In this document: positions 9,620-24,089 of the stretch, in pieces
How positions within the stretch are numbered: the first letter of the stretch is position 1
Layout: every line of letters begins with the position of its first letter
Origin: Knoellia sp031844405
Lineage (GTDB): Bacteria > Actinomycetota > Actinomycetes > Actinomycetales > Dermatophilaceae
Length of the DNA stretch: 64,000 nt
NCBI GenBank assembly: GCA_031844405.1
Contig: JAUZVC010000002.1
Span: 434,001 to 498,000 of the forward strand
Direction of reading: 5' to 3'
The notes under the pieces: model-generated
What the model saw: only the letters and a program-made list of their open reading frames with translations
The model's database searches: none
What the model was told of the DNA's origin: nothing
Program-made: the position numbers and the translations under genes

Positions 9620-9623
9620 GCCG

Positions 9624-9641
9624 CGTCCGGCCGACCGGACG
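9624..9641 (+). terminator. Small GC-rich hairpin after the mce operon
   Basis: CGTCCGG-CCGA-CCGGACG, a 7-bp stem with a 4-base loop just after the last mce-associated gene. There is no U-tract. A TACGGT element (9669-9674) before the next gene suggests a new transcript starts there, so this may be a weak terminator. Confidence 0.4.
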
Positions 9642-9708
9642 GGTTCGTCGACCCAGCCGGTCCGCGGTTACGGTGGATCGCAACCAACCCCGGAGGGACC
9701 CGCACCCC

Positions 9709-10461
9709 ATGAAGATCACCCTGCGCCGCACCGGCGGCGCTGCACTGGCCCTGTCCGGCCTGCTCGCGCTCGGCGCGTGCGGCTCCGACGGCAGCCCCGC
9801 GGAGGGCACCGGGACGTCCGGGAAGGCCGACGCCGCCCGGGGCGACACGGTCGACGCCGGTGAGGTCGCCGGGCGGATGGTCACGGCCATGGAGAAGGCC
9901 GGCAGCGGCACCATGACGATGAAGACGGGGGAGCAGGAGGCCTACGGCGACTTCGTCTACGTCGACGGCAAGATGCACCAGCACACGACGGTCCCCGTCG
10001 AGGGCTCCGAGATGGAGATCATCGCCGTCGGCGACTTCGTCTACCTCAAGGGCCTGCCCGGCCAGTCCAAGCCGTGGGTCAAGATCGACCCGACCTCGAG
10101 CGACCCGATCAGCCAGATGTTCAAGGGCATCGTCGAGGGCGGCGTGAGCGACCCGGGCAAGATGGCCACGAACCTCAAGGGCACCCCGGCGACCGTCAAG
10201 GCGGAGACGGGCGACACGAAGACCTACGAGTTCACCGTCGACCCGGCCAAGGCGCTCGGGTCCGGTGCGACCCCGCCCGCCGGCACGGGCAAGCTGACGA
10301 TGACCTATGTCCTCGACAAGCAGGACCGGCCCCTCAAGATCTCCACCGCCACCGGTGGGCAGTCGATCGAGGTCGAATACGTCGGCTGGGGCAAGAAGAT
10401 CACCATCGACGCCCCACCCGCCGACGAGGTGGGCACGCTGAGCATCCCCTCCGCCGGTTGA
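9709..10461 (+). CDS. LppX/LprAFG-like lipoprotein
   Basis: A 250-residue secreted lipoprotein. The signal sequence ends in lipobox LGAC with the lipidated Cys at residue 24. The rest is a beta-rich, LolA-like chain (GTMTMKTGEQEAYGDFVYVD, PLKISTATGGQSIEVEYVGW) characteristic of the LppX/LprA/LprF/LprG lipid-binding lipoproteins. It was assigned to that family from sequence pattern alone. GGAGGGA lies upstream of the ATG; an in-frame GTG 36 bases earlier is less likely. Its place directly after the mce operon suggests a role in carrying the same lipids across the envelope. A LolA-like gene upstream of rplJ is also known in other actinobacteria. Confidence 0.8.
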   Translation: MKITLRRTGGAALALSGLLALGACGSDGSPAEGTGTSGKADAARGDTVDAGEVAGRMVTAMEKAGSGTMTMKTGEQEAYGDFVYVDGKMHQHTTVPVEGSEMEIIAVGDFVYLKGLPGQSKPWVKIDPTSSDPISQMFKGIVEGGVSDPGKMATNLKGTPATVKAETGDTKTYEFTVDPAKALGSGATPPAGTGKLTMTYVLDKQDRPLKISTATGGQSIEVEYVGWGKKITIDAPPADEVGTLSIPSAG

Positions 10462-10476
10462 CCGGCGGGGACGAGT

Positions 10477-10514
10477 GCGACGGCCCGGCGACCGATTTGG
10501 TCGCGGGCCGTCGC
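10477..10514 (+). terminator. Hairpin after the lipoprotein gene whose loop holds the rplJ -35 element
   Basis: The left arm 10477-10493 pairs with the right arm 10499-10514 (about 16 bp with one bulged base), leaving only GATTT as loop. It ends the lipoprotein transcript and at the same time overlaps the TTTGGT -35 element (10496-10501) of the rplJ promoter. There is no long U-tract. Confidence 0.6.
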
Positions 10515-10525
10515 CCGTCTACTGT
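10496..10525 (+). promoter_or_regulatory. rplJ-rplL promoter
   Basis: TTTGGT (10496-10501), 18 bases, TACTGT (10520-10525). The same CGATTTGGT-N18-TANNNT layout precedes rpsL and, with variations, rpsJ and infA. Transcription would start near 10532, giving a leader of about 200 bases. Confidence 0.7.
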
Positions 10526-10653
10526 GTCCCTTGACCAAAGACCGCCGGTTGTCCGGTGCACCCGCACCAGACCGAAGGCTCCGCGAGAGCGGGCGACCAG
10601 CGCAGGCCGAGATTCACCGCGACAGACGGCGTATGCCGCCTCCTCGCCCATGT

Positions 10654-10679
10654 GAGCCCCGCGCCCTGCGCCGGGGCTC
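10654..10679 (+). promoter_or_regulatory. Attenuator-like hairpin in the rplJ leader
   Basis: GAGCCCC (10654-10660) pairs with GGGGCTC (10673-10679), with further inner GCG/CGC pairing, followed by a T-rich run (CTGTTTGT). It sits 55 bases before rplJ in a long leader. L10 leaders are known targets of autoregulation by L10-L12; whether this hairpin is the L10 site or a terminator is inference. Confidence 0.45.
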
Positions 10680-10733
10680 GATCTGTTTGTCGCGGGTCCT
10701 TCCCGGAGGTCGTACCGACGGAAGGAGGCCCGA

Positions 10734-11360
10734 ATGTCTCGTGCAGACAAGTCCGCGGCGATCGCCGAGCTCGCGGAGAAGTTCCGCAGCTCCAACGCCG
10801 CTGTTCTCACGGAGTACCGCGGGCTCTCGGTGGCACAGATCACCGAGCTTCGTGGCGCCCTTCGTGGCAACGCGACCTACGCCGTGGTCAAGAACACGCT
10901 GACCGAGCTCGCCGCCAAGGAGGCCGGAGTCACGGCCTTCGACGGCCAGCTCGTGGGGCCGTCGGCCATCGCCTTCGTCGAAGGTGACCCGGTCGAGGCA
11001 GCCAAGGGTCTGCGTGACTTCGCCAAGGCAAACCCACTCCTCGTGATCAAGGGCGGGCTGCTCGAGGGCAAGGCCCTCAGCGCCGCCGAGATCACGAAGC
11101 TCGCGGACCTCGAGTCCCGCGAGGTTCTCCTCGCCAAGCTGGCGGGCGCCATGAACGCCTCGCTCAGCAAGGCCGTCTACCTCTTCGCCGCGCCGCTGTC
11201 GCAGACCGCTCGGGTCGTCGACGCGCTGCGCGCCAAGGTCGAGGTCGAGGGGCCGGCTGCCGCCGCCCCCGCGGCCGAGGCCGTCGAGGAGACCCCCGCC
11301 GAGACCGCTCCCGCGGCCGAGGCAACCGAAGACGTCGCCACGGGTGGCGACGACGCCTGA
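10734..11360 (+). CDS. rplJ: 50S ribosomal protein L10
   Basis: L10 (uL10), the base of the ribosomal stalk that anchors L7/L12 dimers next to the GTPase centre; 208 residues. The N-terminal rRNA-binding domain is clear (VLTEYRGLSVAQITELRGAL), as is the L12-binding C-terminal helix (AKVEVEG). The last 35 residues are an acidic Ala/Glu/Pro tail longer than in most L10 proteins. The ATG has a strong site GGAAGGAGG upstream. It forms an operon with rplL; rplK and rplA, which often lie just upstream, are not in the window. Confidence 0.97.
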   Translation: MSRADKSAAIAELAEKFRSSNAAVLTEYRGLSVAQITELRGALRGNATYAVVKNTLTELAAKEAGVTAFDGQLVGPSAIAFVEGDPVEAAKGLRDFAKANPLLVIKGGLLEGKALSAAEITKLADLESREVLLAKLAGAMNASLSKAVYLFAAPLSQTARVVDALRAKVEVEGPAAAAPAAEAVEETPAETAPAAEATEDVATGGDDA

Positions 11361-11436
11361 GACCCGAGCCCTGCTCGAGTCCCAGGAAAACACCAACCGC
11401 CACTCACGGCATACACGAAGTAGAAAGGCAGCCATC

Positions 11437-11829
11437 ATGGCCAAGCTCAGCACCGACGAGCTCCTTGAGGCCTTCAAGGAGATGACCCTCATCGAGCTCT
11501 CCGAGTTCGTCAAGCAGTTCGAGGACACCTTCGGCGTCACCGCCGCCGCGCCCGTCGCGGTCGCGGCTGCCGGCGCCCCGGCCGGAGGCGGCGACGCTGC
11601 CGGCGCCGCGGAGGAGCAGGACGAGTTCGACGTCGTCCTCACCGCTGCCGGTGACAAGAAGATCGCCGTCATCAAGGAGGTCCGCGCGCTGACCTCCCTC
11701 GGTCTCAAGGAGGCCAAGGACCTCGTCGACGGCGCCCCGAAGCCCGTCCTCGAGAAGGTCGACAAGGCCGCGGCCGAGAAGGCCAAGGAGCAGCTCGAGG
11801 GCGCCGGCGCCACCGTCGAGCTCAAGTGA
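11437..11829 (+). CDS. rplL: 50S ribosomal protein L7/L12
   Basis: L7/L12 (bL12), the mobile stalk protein that recruits translational GTPases; 130 residues. N-terminal dimerisation helices (LSTDELLEAFKEMTLIELSEFVKQFE), an Ala/Gly-rich hinge (about residues 40-60) and the globular C-terminal domain with KKIAVIKEVRALTSLGLKEA are all present. AAAGG precedes the ATG. It lies 76 bases after rplJ; that gap holds one GGCATAC word (11408). A strong terminator follows. Confidence 0.97.
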   Translation: MAKLSTDELLEAFKEMTLIELSEFVKQFEDTFGVTAAAPVAVAAAGAPAGGGDAAGAAEEQDEFDVVLTAAGDKKIAVIKEVRALTSLGLKEAKDLVDGAPKPVLEKVDKAAAEKAKEQLEGAGATVELK

Positions 11830-11860
11830 GCCGAGCCTCCTAGAGGCTCACGCACTGCGC

Positions 11861-11901
11861 GAACGGGCGGGGTGGATCCACAGGATCCGCCCCGCCCGTT
11901 C
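11861..11901 (+). terminator. Terminator of rplJ-rplL
   Basis: A 19-base left arm (11861-11879) pairs with 11883-11901 with a single mismatch and a 3-base loop (ACA). A smaller hairpin, GAGCCTC/GAGGCTC (11833-11849), comes directly before it. There is no U-tract, as is common in high-G+C actinobacteria. Confidence 0.8.
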
Positions 11902-12076
11902 CGCACGTCCGGACCCCCGGCGCGGCCCCGACCAGCGCCGACACGCCCGGCGGCCCGCAGGACACGCTTGACGTCCGCGTCCGCGCCAGTCATCCTTGCC
12001 GGGTCATACCGCGTGCCTCCCGCATGCGACGGCTGACCGGACCCGCATCCCGCCCGCACGGCGCGATTGGACAGGG

Positions 12077-12106
12077 TTGGACTGTTGCGCCCTTTTTGTC
12101 TAGACT
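12077..12106 (+). promoter_or_regulatory. rpoB-rpoC promoter
   Basis: TTGGAC (12077-12082), 18 bases, TAGACT (12101-12106), within an unusually T-rich stretch (CCTTTTTGTC). A second TTGGAC lies exactly ten bases upstream (12067-12072). RNA would begin near 12113. Confidence 0.7.
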
Positions 12107-12280
12107 GTTGCTTTGCCCTGCCCATGACCTCCGCCTGCTCTCGTCGAGCGACCTCCGCCGTGTCCCCGCCGCACCCCGGCTCCCGCACGTGCACCTGGTC
12201 CTTCGACCGTCGAGATCGGCTCGGGAGCCGTGGGCCTGGCGACCACCGTTGAAAACACATGGCCAGTGGAAGGACCATCC

Positions 12281-15769
<3,489 letters not shown>

Positions 15770-15772
15770 CCC

Positions 15773-15825
15773 GTATGCCGTGCGCTCACCTCACGCACTC
15801 AGCGCCGGGTGAGCGCACGGCATAC
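15773..15825 (+). terminator. Perfect 18-bp inverted repeat between rpoB and rpoC
   Basis: GTATGCCGTGCGCTCACC (15773-15790) is exactly repeated in reverse at 15808-15825 with a 17-base loop. It starts four bases after the rpoB stop. Both arms begin with the GTATGCC word. It could be a partial terminator or an RNase processing site that sets the rpoB:rpoC ratio. Confidence 0.7.
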
Positions 15826-15882
15826 GCAGCCCGCTTCCGACCCACATTCGAACTTTTTTAGAGACACGAGAGAAGGAACCAC

Positions 15883-19773
<3,891 letters not shown>

Positions 19774-19792
19774 GTCGGGTCCGCTCGAACGC

Positions 19793-19837
19793 AAGGGCGG
19801 GTGTGCCGTGTGGTCCCCACACGGCACACCCGCCCTT
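19793..19837 (+). terminator. rpoC terminator, first hairpin
   Basis: A perfect 21-bp stem (19793-19813 with 19817-19837) and a 3-base loop TCC, 19 bases after the rpoC stop. It is the strongest terminator in the window. Confidence 0.85.
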
Positions 19838-19856
19838 CGTCGTCCCACGGCGGCGC

Positions 19857-19900
19857 TCGTGTGCCCGAGCGGAAGCCGGGCCTTGCGCTCGGGCACACGA
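19857..19900 (+). terminator. rpoC terminator, second hairpin
   Basis: A perfect 15-bp stem, TCGTGTGCCCGAGCG (19857-19871) with its complement at 19886-19900, 19 bases after the first hairpin. It lies directly before the acetyltransferase gene, so it may insulate that gene from rpoBC read-through. Confidence 0.7.
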
Positions 19901-19923
19901 GGCGAGGGTGAGAGGGTGTGCGC

Positions 19924-20457
19924 ATGCGTGACGACATGATCATCCGGCGCGAGCGGCCCGAGGACGCCGCGGCGGTCGCGGCGCTCCACGACGACGCGTT
20001 CGTGCGCGTCGAGGGGGCGGCCCGCTCGGTCGAGTCGAGCCTCGTCGACGAGCTGCGCGGCGACGGCGACGTCATCGACGAGCTCACCTTCGTCGCCGAG
20101 CTCGACGGCGAGGTCGTCGGCCACGTCCTCTGCTCGGCCGCGACGCTGGGGGAGGGGACCTCGGTCGGGCTCGGACCGATCGCCGTCACCCCGCGCCTGC
20201 AGCGGCAGGGCATCGGCGCCGCCCTCATGGCGTCGGTCATCGCCTCGGCGGAGCAGCGCGGCGACGCGGCCATCGTCCTGCTCGGCGACCCGGACTACTA
20301 CGGCCACTTCGGGTTCCGCCCGGCCGCCGAGCTCGGCATCGGCTCGCCCGGCCCGTGGGAGGACCGCTACTTCCAGGTCAAGACGCTGCGCGCCTGGCGG
20401 CCCGAGCTCGCCGGCCCGTTCCGCTACGCGCCGGCCTTCGAGCGCCTCGAGGCCTGA
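19924..20457 (+). CDS. GNAT-family N-acetyltransferase
   Basis: A 177-residue GCN5-type acetyltransferase. The acetyl-CoA-binding motif is RLQRQGIGAALM (motif A), preceded by the strand LGPIAVTP and followed by LLGDPDYYGHFGF, a pattern typical of the YhbS-like subgroup; the substrate is not predictable. The ATG at 19924 is taken, with GTG 19918 as an alternative. It lies alone between the rpoC terminators and the rpsL promoter and probably has its own weak promoter. A 9-bp inverted repeat (20482-20490 with 20520-20528) after the stop may end its transcript. Confidence 0.85.
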   Translation: MRDDMIIRRERPEDAAAVAALHDDAFVRVEGAARSVESSLVDELRGDGDVIDELTFVAELDGEVVGHVLCSAATLGEGTSVGLGPIAVTPRLQRQGIGAALMASVIASAEQRGDAAIVLLGDPDYYGHFGFRPAAELGIGSPGPWEDRYFQVKTLRAWRPELAGPFRYAPAFERLEA

Positions 20458-20481
20458 GCGCGGCACCCTCCTGGGGGAGGT

Positions 20482-20528
20482 GTCGGGGATGCGGGCGCAC
20501 GCCCCTGGCGTTGCCCCGGATCCCCGAC
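20482..20528 (+). terminator. Hairpin after the acetyltransferase gene
   Basis: GTCGGGGAT (20482-20490) pairs with ATCCCCGAC (20520-20528) around a GC-rich loop that can form smaller stems. It lies just upstream of the rpsL promoter. Confidence 0.5.
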
Positions 20529-20571
20529 GCCCTGAGCACGGGCCACGCACGGCGGAGCCCGCTCGGGACGA

Positions 20572-20601
20572 TTTGGTGGGCACACGGCATACCGGTATCG
20601 T
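20572..20601 (+). promoter_or_regulatory. rpsL-rpsG promoter
   Basis: TTTGGT (20572-20577), 18 bases, TATCGT (20596-20601), preceded by CGA exactly as at rplJ. The spacer contains GGCATAC (20586-20592). Confidence 0.7.
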
Positions 20602-20839
20602 GGAGAACCGTGTCTGGCTAGGACCAGAGCACACGTGCCCAGTGCGAGAGCGCAGGGCCGCCCACCTCTCGCCGGGCGCCCCACCCACAGAACGAGTCGA
20701 CACCGTCGATGCGGCCTGTGACGGGGAGTGCAGGGGAGAGCACCCGGTGCGACACACCCGACCGCGGGGGTCGAGCGCCGGGCATCCAAGGAGTCGCGGC
20801 ATCCGCCGTGACATCGACCAGACAGACAAAGGATCCAGG

Positions 20840-21214
20840 TTGCCTACCATCAACCAGCTGGTGCGCAAGGGCCGGCAGGACAAGACCTCGAAGGTCTCCA
20901 CTCCTGCCCTCAAGGGCTCGCCGCAGCGCCGCGGTGTGTGCACGCGCGTGTACACCACCACCCCCAAGAAGCCGAACTCCGCGCTCCGCAAGGTCGCGCG
21001 CGTCAAGCTCACCTCGGGCATCGAGGTCACGGCCTACATCCCCGGTGAGGGCCACAACCTCCAGGAGCACTCGATCGTGCTCGTCCGCGGTGGCCGAGTG
21101 AAGGACCTCCCCGGCGTCCGCTACAAGATCATCCGTGGCTCGCTCGACACCCAGGGTGTCAAGAACCGCAAGCAGGCTCGCAGCCGCTACGGCGCCAAGA
21201 AGGAGAAGAAGTAA
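20840..21214 (+). CDS. rpsL: 30S ribosomal protein S12
   Basis: S12 (uS12), the decoding-centre protein, 124 residues. A TTG start is set by AAAGGA six bases upstream and by the conserved N-terminus PTINQLVRKGR. The streptomycin region TTPKKPNSALRKV carries Lys43, and Lys88 is in GRVKDLPGVRY, both the drug-sensitive form. It is the first gene of the str operon and its stop overlaps the rpsG start by one base. Confidence 0.98.
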   Translation: MPTINQLVRKGRQDKTSKVSTPALKGSPQRRGVCTRVYTTTPKKPNSALRKVARVKLTSGIEVTAYIPGEGHNLQEHSIVLVRGGRVKDLPGVRYKIIRGSLDTQGVKNRKQARSRYGAKKEKK

Positions 21215-21684
21215 TGCCTCGTAAGGGCCCCGCTCCGAAGCGCCCCCTCGTCATCGACCCGGTCTACCAGAGCCCGCTCGTGACCCAGCTCGTCAACAAG
21301 ATCCTCCTCGACGGCAAGAAGTCCATCGCCGAGACGATCGTCTACGGCGCCCTCGAGGGTGCCCGCGAGAAGACCGGCACCGACCCGGTGCTCCTCCTCA
21401 AGCGCGCGCTGGACAACATCAAGCCGACCCTCGAGGTCAAGTCCCGCCGCGTCGGCGGTGCGACCTACCAGGTCCCGATCGAGGTCAAGCCCAACCGCGC
21501 CACGACCCTGTCGCTGCGCTGGCTGGTCGGCTACTCGCGTCAGCGTCGTGAGAAGACGATGACCGAGCGGCTCATGAACGAGATCCTCGACGCCTCCAAC
21601 GGTCTCGGCGCCGCAGTCAAGCGCCGTGAGGACACGCACAAGATGGCCGAGTCCAACCGGGCCTTCGCGCACTACCGCTGGTGA
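21214..21684 (+). CDS. rpsG: 30S ribosomal protein S7
   Basis: S7 (uS7), the primary binding protein of the 30S head, 156 residues, the normal length. PRKGPAPKRPLVIDPVYQSP at the N-terminus and the C-terminal HKMAESNRAFAHYRW are family signatures. TAATG overlap with rpsL indicates translational coupling. It is followed by an inverted repeat with GTATGCC arms before fusA. Confidence 0.98.
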   Translation: MPRKGPAPKRPLVIDPVYQSPLVTQLVNKILLDGKKSIAETIVYGALEGAREKTGTDPVLLLKRALDNIKPTLEVKSRRVGGATYQVPIEVKPNRATTLSLRWLVGYSRQRREKTMTERLMNEILDASNGLGAAVKRREDTHKMAESNRAFAHYRW

Positions 21685-21690
21685 CAGCGA

Positions 21691-21730
21691 CCGGTATGCC
21701 GTCTGCTCACGCGGGTGGACGGCATACCGG
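21691..21730 (+). terminator. Inverted repeat between rpsG and fusA
   Basis: CCGGTATGCCGTC (21691-21703) is matched by its exact complement at 21718-21730 with a 14-base loop. Both arms contain the GTATGCC word. It may limit read-through from rpsLG into fusA or serve as a processing site. Confidence 0.6.
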
Positions 21731-21807
21731 GTCCGCGGTCGAAGAAGGCCGCACACAGCACGACCGCACAGCAGAACTTCCGCAACGAGCGAGATGAGAC
21801 AACCGCA

Positions 21808-23925
21808 GTGGCACTCGACGTCCTGACGGACCTGACCAAGGTCCGCAACATCGGCATCATGGCGCACATCGACGCCGGCAAGACGACGACGACGGAGCGC
21901 ATCCTCTTCTACACCGGCGTCAACCACAAGATCGGCGAGACGCACGACGGCGCCTCGACGACCGACTGGATGGAGCAGGAGAAGGAGCGCGGCATCACGA
22001 TCACGTCGGCCGCCGTGACCTCCTTCTGGAACAACAACCAGGTCAACATCATCGACACCCCCGGTCACGTCGACTTCACCGTCGAGGTCGAGCGCTCGCT
22101 GCGCGTCCTCGACGGCGCCGTCGCCGTCTTCGACGGCAAGGAGGGCGTCGAGCCCCAGTCCGAGACCGTGTGGCGTCAGGCCGACAAGTACGACGTCCCC
22201 CGCATCGCGTTCGTCAACAAGATGGACAAGCTGGGCGCGGACTTCTACTTCACCGTCCAGACCATCAAGGACCGTCTCGGCGCCGAGCCGCTCGTCATCC
22301 AGCTGCCGATCGGCGCGGAGAACGACTTCATCGGTGTCATCGACCTCGTCGAGATGCGTGCCCTCGTGTGGCCCGGCGACGCCAAGGGTGACGTCACCAT
22401 GGGCGCCAAGTACGAGGTCCAGGAGATCCCCGCGGACCTCCAGGCCAAGGCCGAGGAGTACCGCCACCACCTCATCGAGCGCGTCGCCGAGTCCGACGAC
22501 GACCTCATGGAGAAGTACCTCGGTGGCGAGGAGCTCACGGTCGCCGAGATCAAGGCCGGTATCCGCAAGCTCACCGTCACCTCGGAGCTCTACCCGATCC
22601 TGTGTGGCTCGGCGTTCAAGAACCGTGGCGTCCAGCCGATGCTCGACGCGGTCGTCGACTACCTCCCGTCCCCGCTCGACGTCCCGCCGATGGTGGGCCA
22701 CAAGCCGGGCGACGAGGCCGTCGAGATGACCCGCAAGCCGAGCAAGGACGAGCCGTTCTCGGCCCTCGCCTTCAAGGTCGCGGCGCACCCGTTCTTCGGC
22801 ACCCTCACCTTCATCCGCGTCTACTCCGGTCGCATCGCCGCCGGCTCGCCGGTCGTCAACACGACCAAGGGCCGCAAGGAGCGCGTCGGCAAGCTCTTCC
22901 AGATGCACGCCAACAAGGAGAACCCGGTCGAGGAGGCGCTGGCGGGTCACATCTACGCCGCGATCGGCCTCAAGGACACCACCACCGGTGACACCCTGAG
23001 CGACCCGGACCACCAGATCGTGCTCGAGTCGATGTCGTTCCCCGACCCGGTCATCCAGGTCGCGATCGAGCCCAAGACCAAGGGTGACCAGGAGAAGCTC
23101 TCCACGGCCATCCAGAAGCTCTCGGCCGAGGACCCGACCTTCCAGGTCCACCTCGACGAGGACACCGGCCAGACGATCATCGCCGGCATGGGCGAGCTCC
23201 ACCTCGACATCCTCGTCGACCGCATGAAGCGCGAGTTCAAGGTCGAGGCCAACGTCGGCAAGCCGCAGGTCGCCTACCGCGAGACCATCCGTCGCACGGT
23301 CGAGAAGCACGACTACACCCACAAGAAGCAGACCGGTGGCTCCGGTCAGTTCGCCAAGGTGCAGATCAGCCTCGAGCCCCTCGACACCACCGAGGGCGGC
23401 GAGCTCTACGAGTTCGAGAACAAGGTCACCGGTGGTCGCGTCCCGCGCGAGTACATCCCCTCGGTCGACGCCGGTATCCAGGACGCCATGCAGTACGGCG
23501 TGCTCGCCGGCTACCCGCTCGTCGGGATCAAGGCCGCGCTGCTCGACGGTGCCTACCACGACGTCGACTCCTCGGAGATGGCGTTCAAGATCGCCGGGTC
23601 GATGGCGCTCAAGGAGGCCGTCCGCAAGGCCGACCCCGTGATCCTCGAGCCGATGATGGCCGTCGAGGTGCGGACGCCCGAGGAGTACATGGGCGACGTC
23701 ATCGGCGACATCAACGCGCGCCGTGGCCACATCCAGGCCATGGAGGACATCAGCGGCGCCAAGGTCGTCAAGGGCCTCGTCCCGCTGTCCGAGATGTTCG
23801 GCTACGTCGGCGACCTCCGGTCCAAGACCCAGGGTCGGGCGAACTACTCGATGGAGTTCGACTCCTACGCCGAGGTTCCCAAGTCCGTGGCCGAGGAGAT
23901 CATCGCCAAGACCCGGGGCGAGTGA
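21808..23925 (+). CDS. fusA: Elongation factor G
   Basis: EF-G, the GTPase that drives translocation, 705 residues from a GTG start. G1 is AHIDAGKTTTTERI, G3 is IIDTPGHVDFT and G4 is NKMDK; domains II-V follow in normal order (MGELHLDILVDRMKREF, GRANYSMEFDSYAEVP). The GTG gives the conserved start ALDVLTDLTKVRNIGIMAH; the ribosome binding site (GAGATGAG) is weak. It lies 123 bases after rpsG, and tuf follows after 164 bases. Confidence 0.97.
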   Translation: MALDVLTDLTKVRNIGIMAHIDAGKTTTTERILFYTGVNHKIGETHDGASTTDWMEQEKERGITITSAAVTSFWNNNQVNIIDTPGHVDFTVEVERSLRVLDGAVAVFDGKEGVEPQSETVWRQADKYDVPRIAFVNKMDKLGADFYFTVQTIKDRLGAEPLVIQLPIGAENDFIGVIDLVEMRALVWPGDAKGDVTMGAKYEVQEIPADLQAKAEEYRHHLIERVAESDDDLMEKYLGGEELTVAEIKAGIRKLTVTSELYPILCGSAFKNRGVQPMLDAVVDYLPSPLDVPPMVGHKPGDEAVEMTRKPSKDEPFSALAFKVAAHPFFGTLTFIRVYSGRIAAGSPVVNTTKGRKERVGKLFQMHANKENPVEEALAGHIYAAIGLKDTTTGDTLSDPDHQIVLESMSFPDPVIQVAIEPKTKGDQEKLSTAIQKLSAEDPTFQVHLDEDTGQTIIAGMGELHLDILVDRMKREFKVEANVGKPQVAYRETIRRTVEKHDYTHKKQTGGSGQFAKVQISLEPLDTTEGGELYEFENKVTGGRVPREYIPSVDAGIQDAMQYGVLAGYPLVGIKAALLDGAYHDVDSSEMAFKIAGSMALKEAVRKADPVILEPMMAVEVRTPEEYMGDVIGDINARRGHIQAMEDISGAKVVKGLVPLSEMFGYVGDLRSKTQGRANYSMEFDSYAEVPKSVAEEIIAKTRGE

Positions 23926-23929
23926 CCGC

Positions 23930-23935
23930 TAGACT
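23930..23935 (+). promoter_or_regulatory. Possible -10 element for tuf
   Basis: TAGACT, identical to the rpoB -10, lies right after the fusA stop and about 155 bases before tuf. The -35 region (within the fusA end) is poor, so this is a tentative promoter. Confidence 0.35.
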
Positions 23936-24089
23936 GGTCGCTGGTCCGGACAACTGAACGACACGGCTTACGGCCCCGGCCGTCCTGCCCGTCGGTCACC
24001 ATCCAGAACAACCAATCCCAAGTACGACGCCACGTCCCGCCCGGTCGTAAGGCGTAACACCCAAAGAAGAGTCCTGAGGAGGACATCAA

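Larger units (their letters stand above)
11830..12280 (+). other. Gene-free stretch between rplL and rpoB
   Basis: This 451-base gap holds the rplJ-rplL terminator (11861-11901), the rpoB promoter (12077-12106) and an rpoB leader of about 170 bases. I found no credible gene, RNA gene or repeat in 11902-12066. Confidence 0.7.
20458..20839 (+). other. Gene-free stretch before rpsL
   Basis: These 382 bases hold the hairpin ending the acetyltransferase gene, the rpsL promoter (20572-20601) with a GGCATAC word inside its spacer, and a leader of about 230 bases. I could not assign a specific r-protein binding structure or any gene here. Confidence 0.65.

Noticed and set aside
9673..9708. Upstream GTG start for the lipoprotein, adding 12 residues
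   Set aside because: It would place polar residues before the signal sequence and ignores the GGAGGGA site that serves the ATG at 9709.
12107..12280. Small protein gene or regulatory RNA in the rpoB leader
   Set aside because: Open frames here have no binding site and no conserved sequence; they run into the rpoB frame or are out of phase with genome codon use.
12230..12280. Upstream start for rpoB adding 17 residues
   Set aside because: No ribosome binding site, and the extra residues are unlike other RpoB N-termini, whereas the TTG at 12281 has GGAAGGA at six bases.
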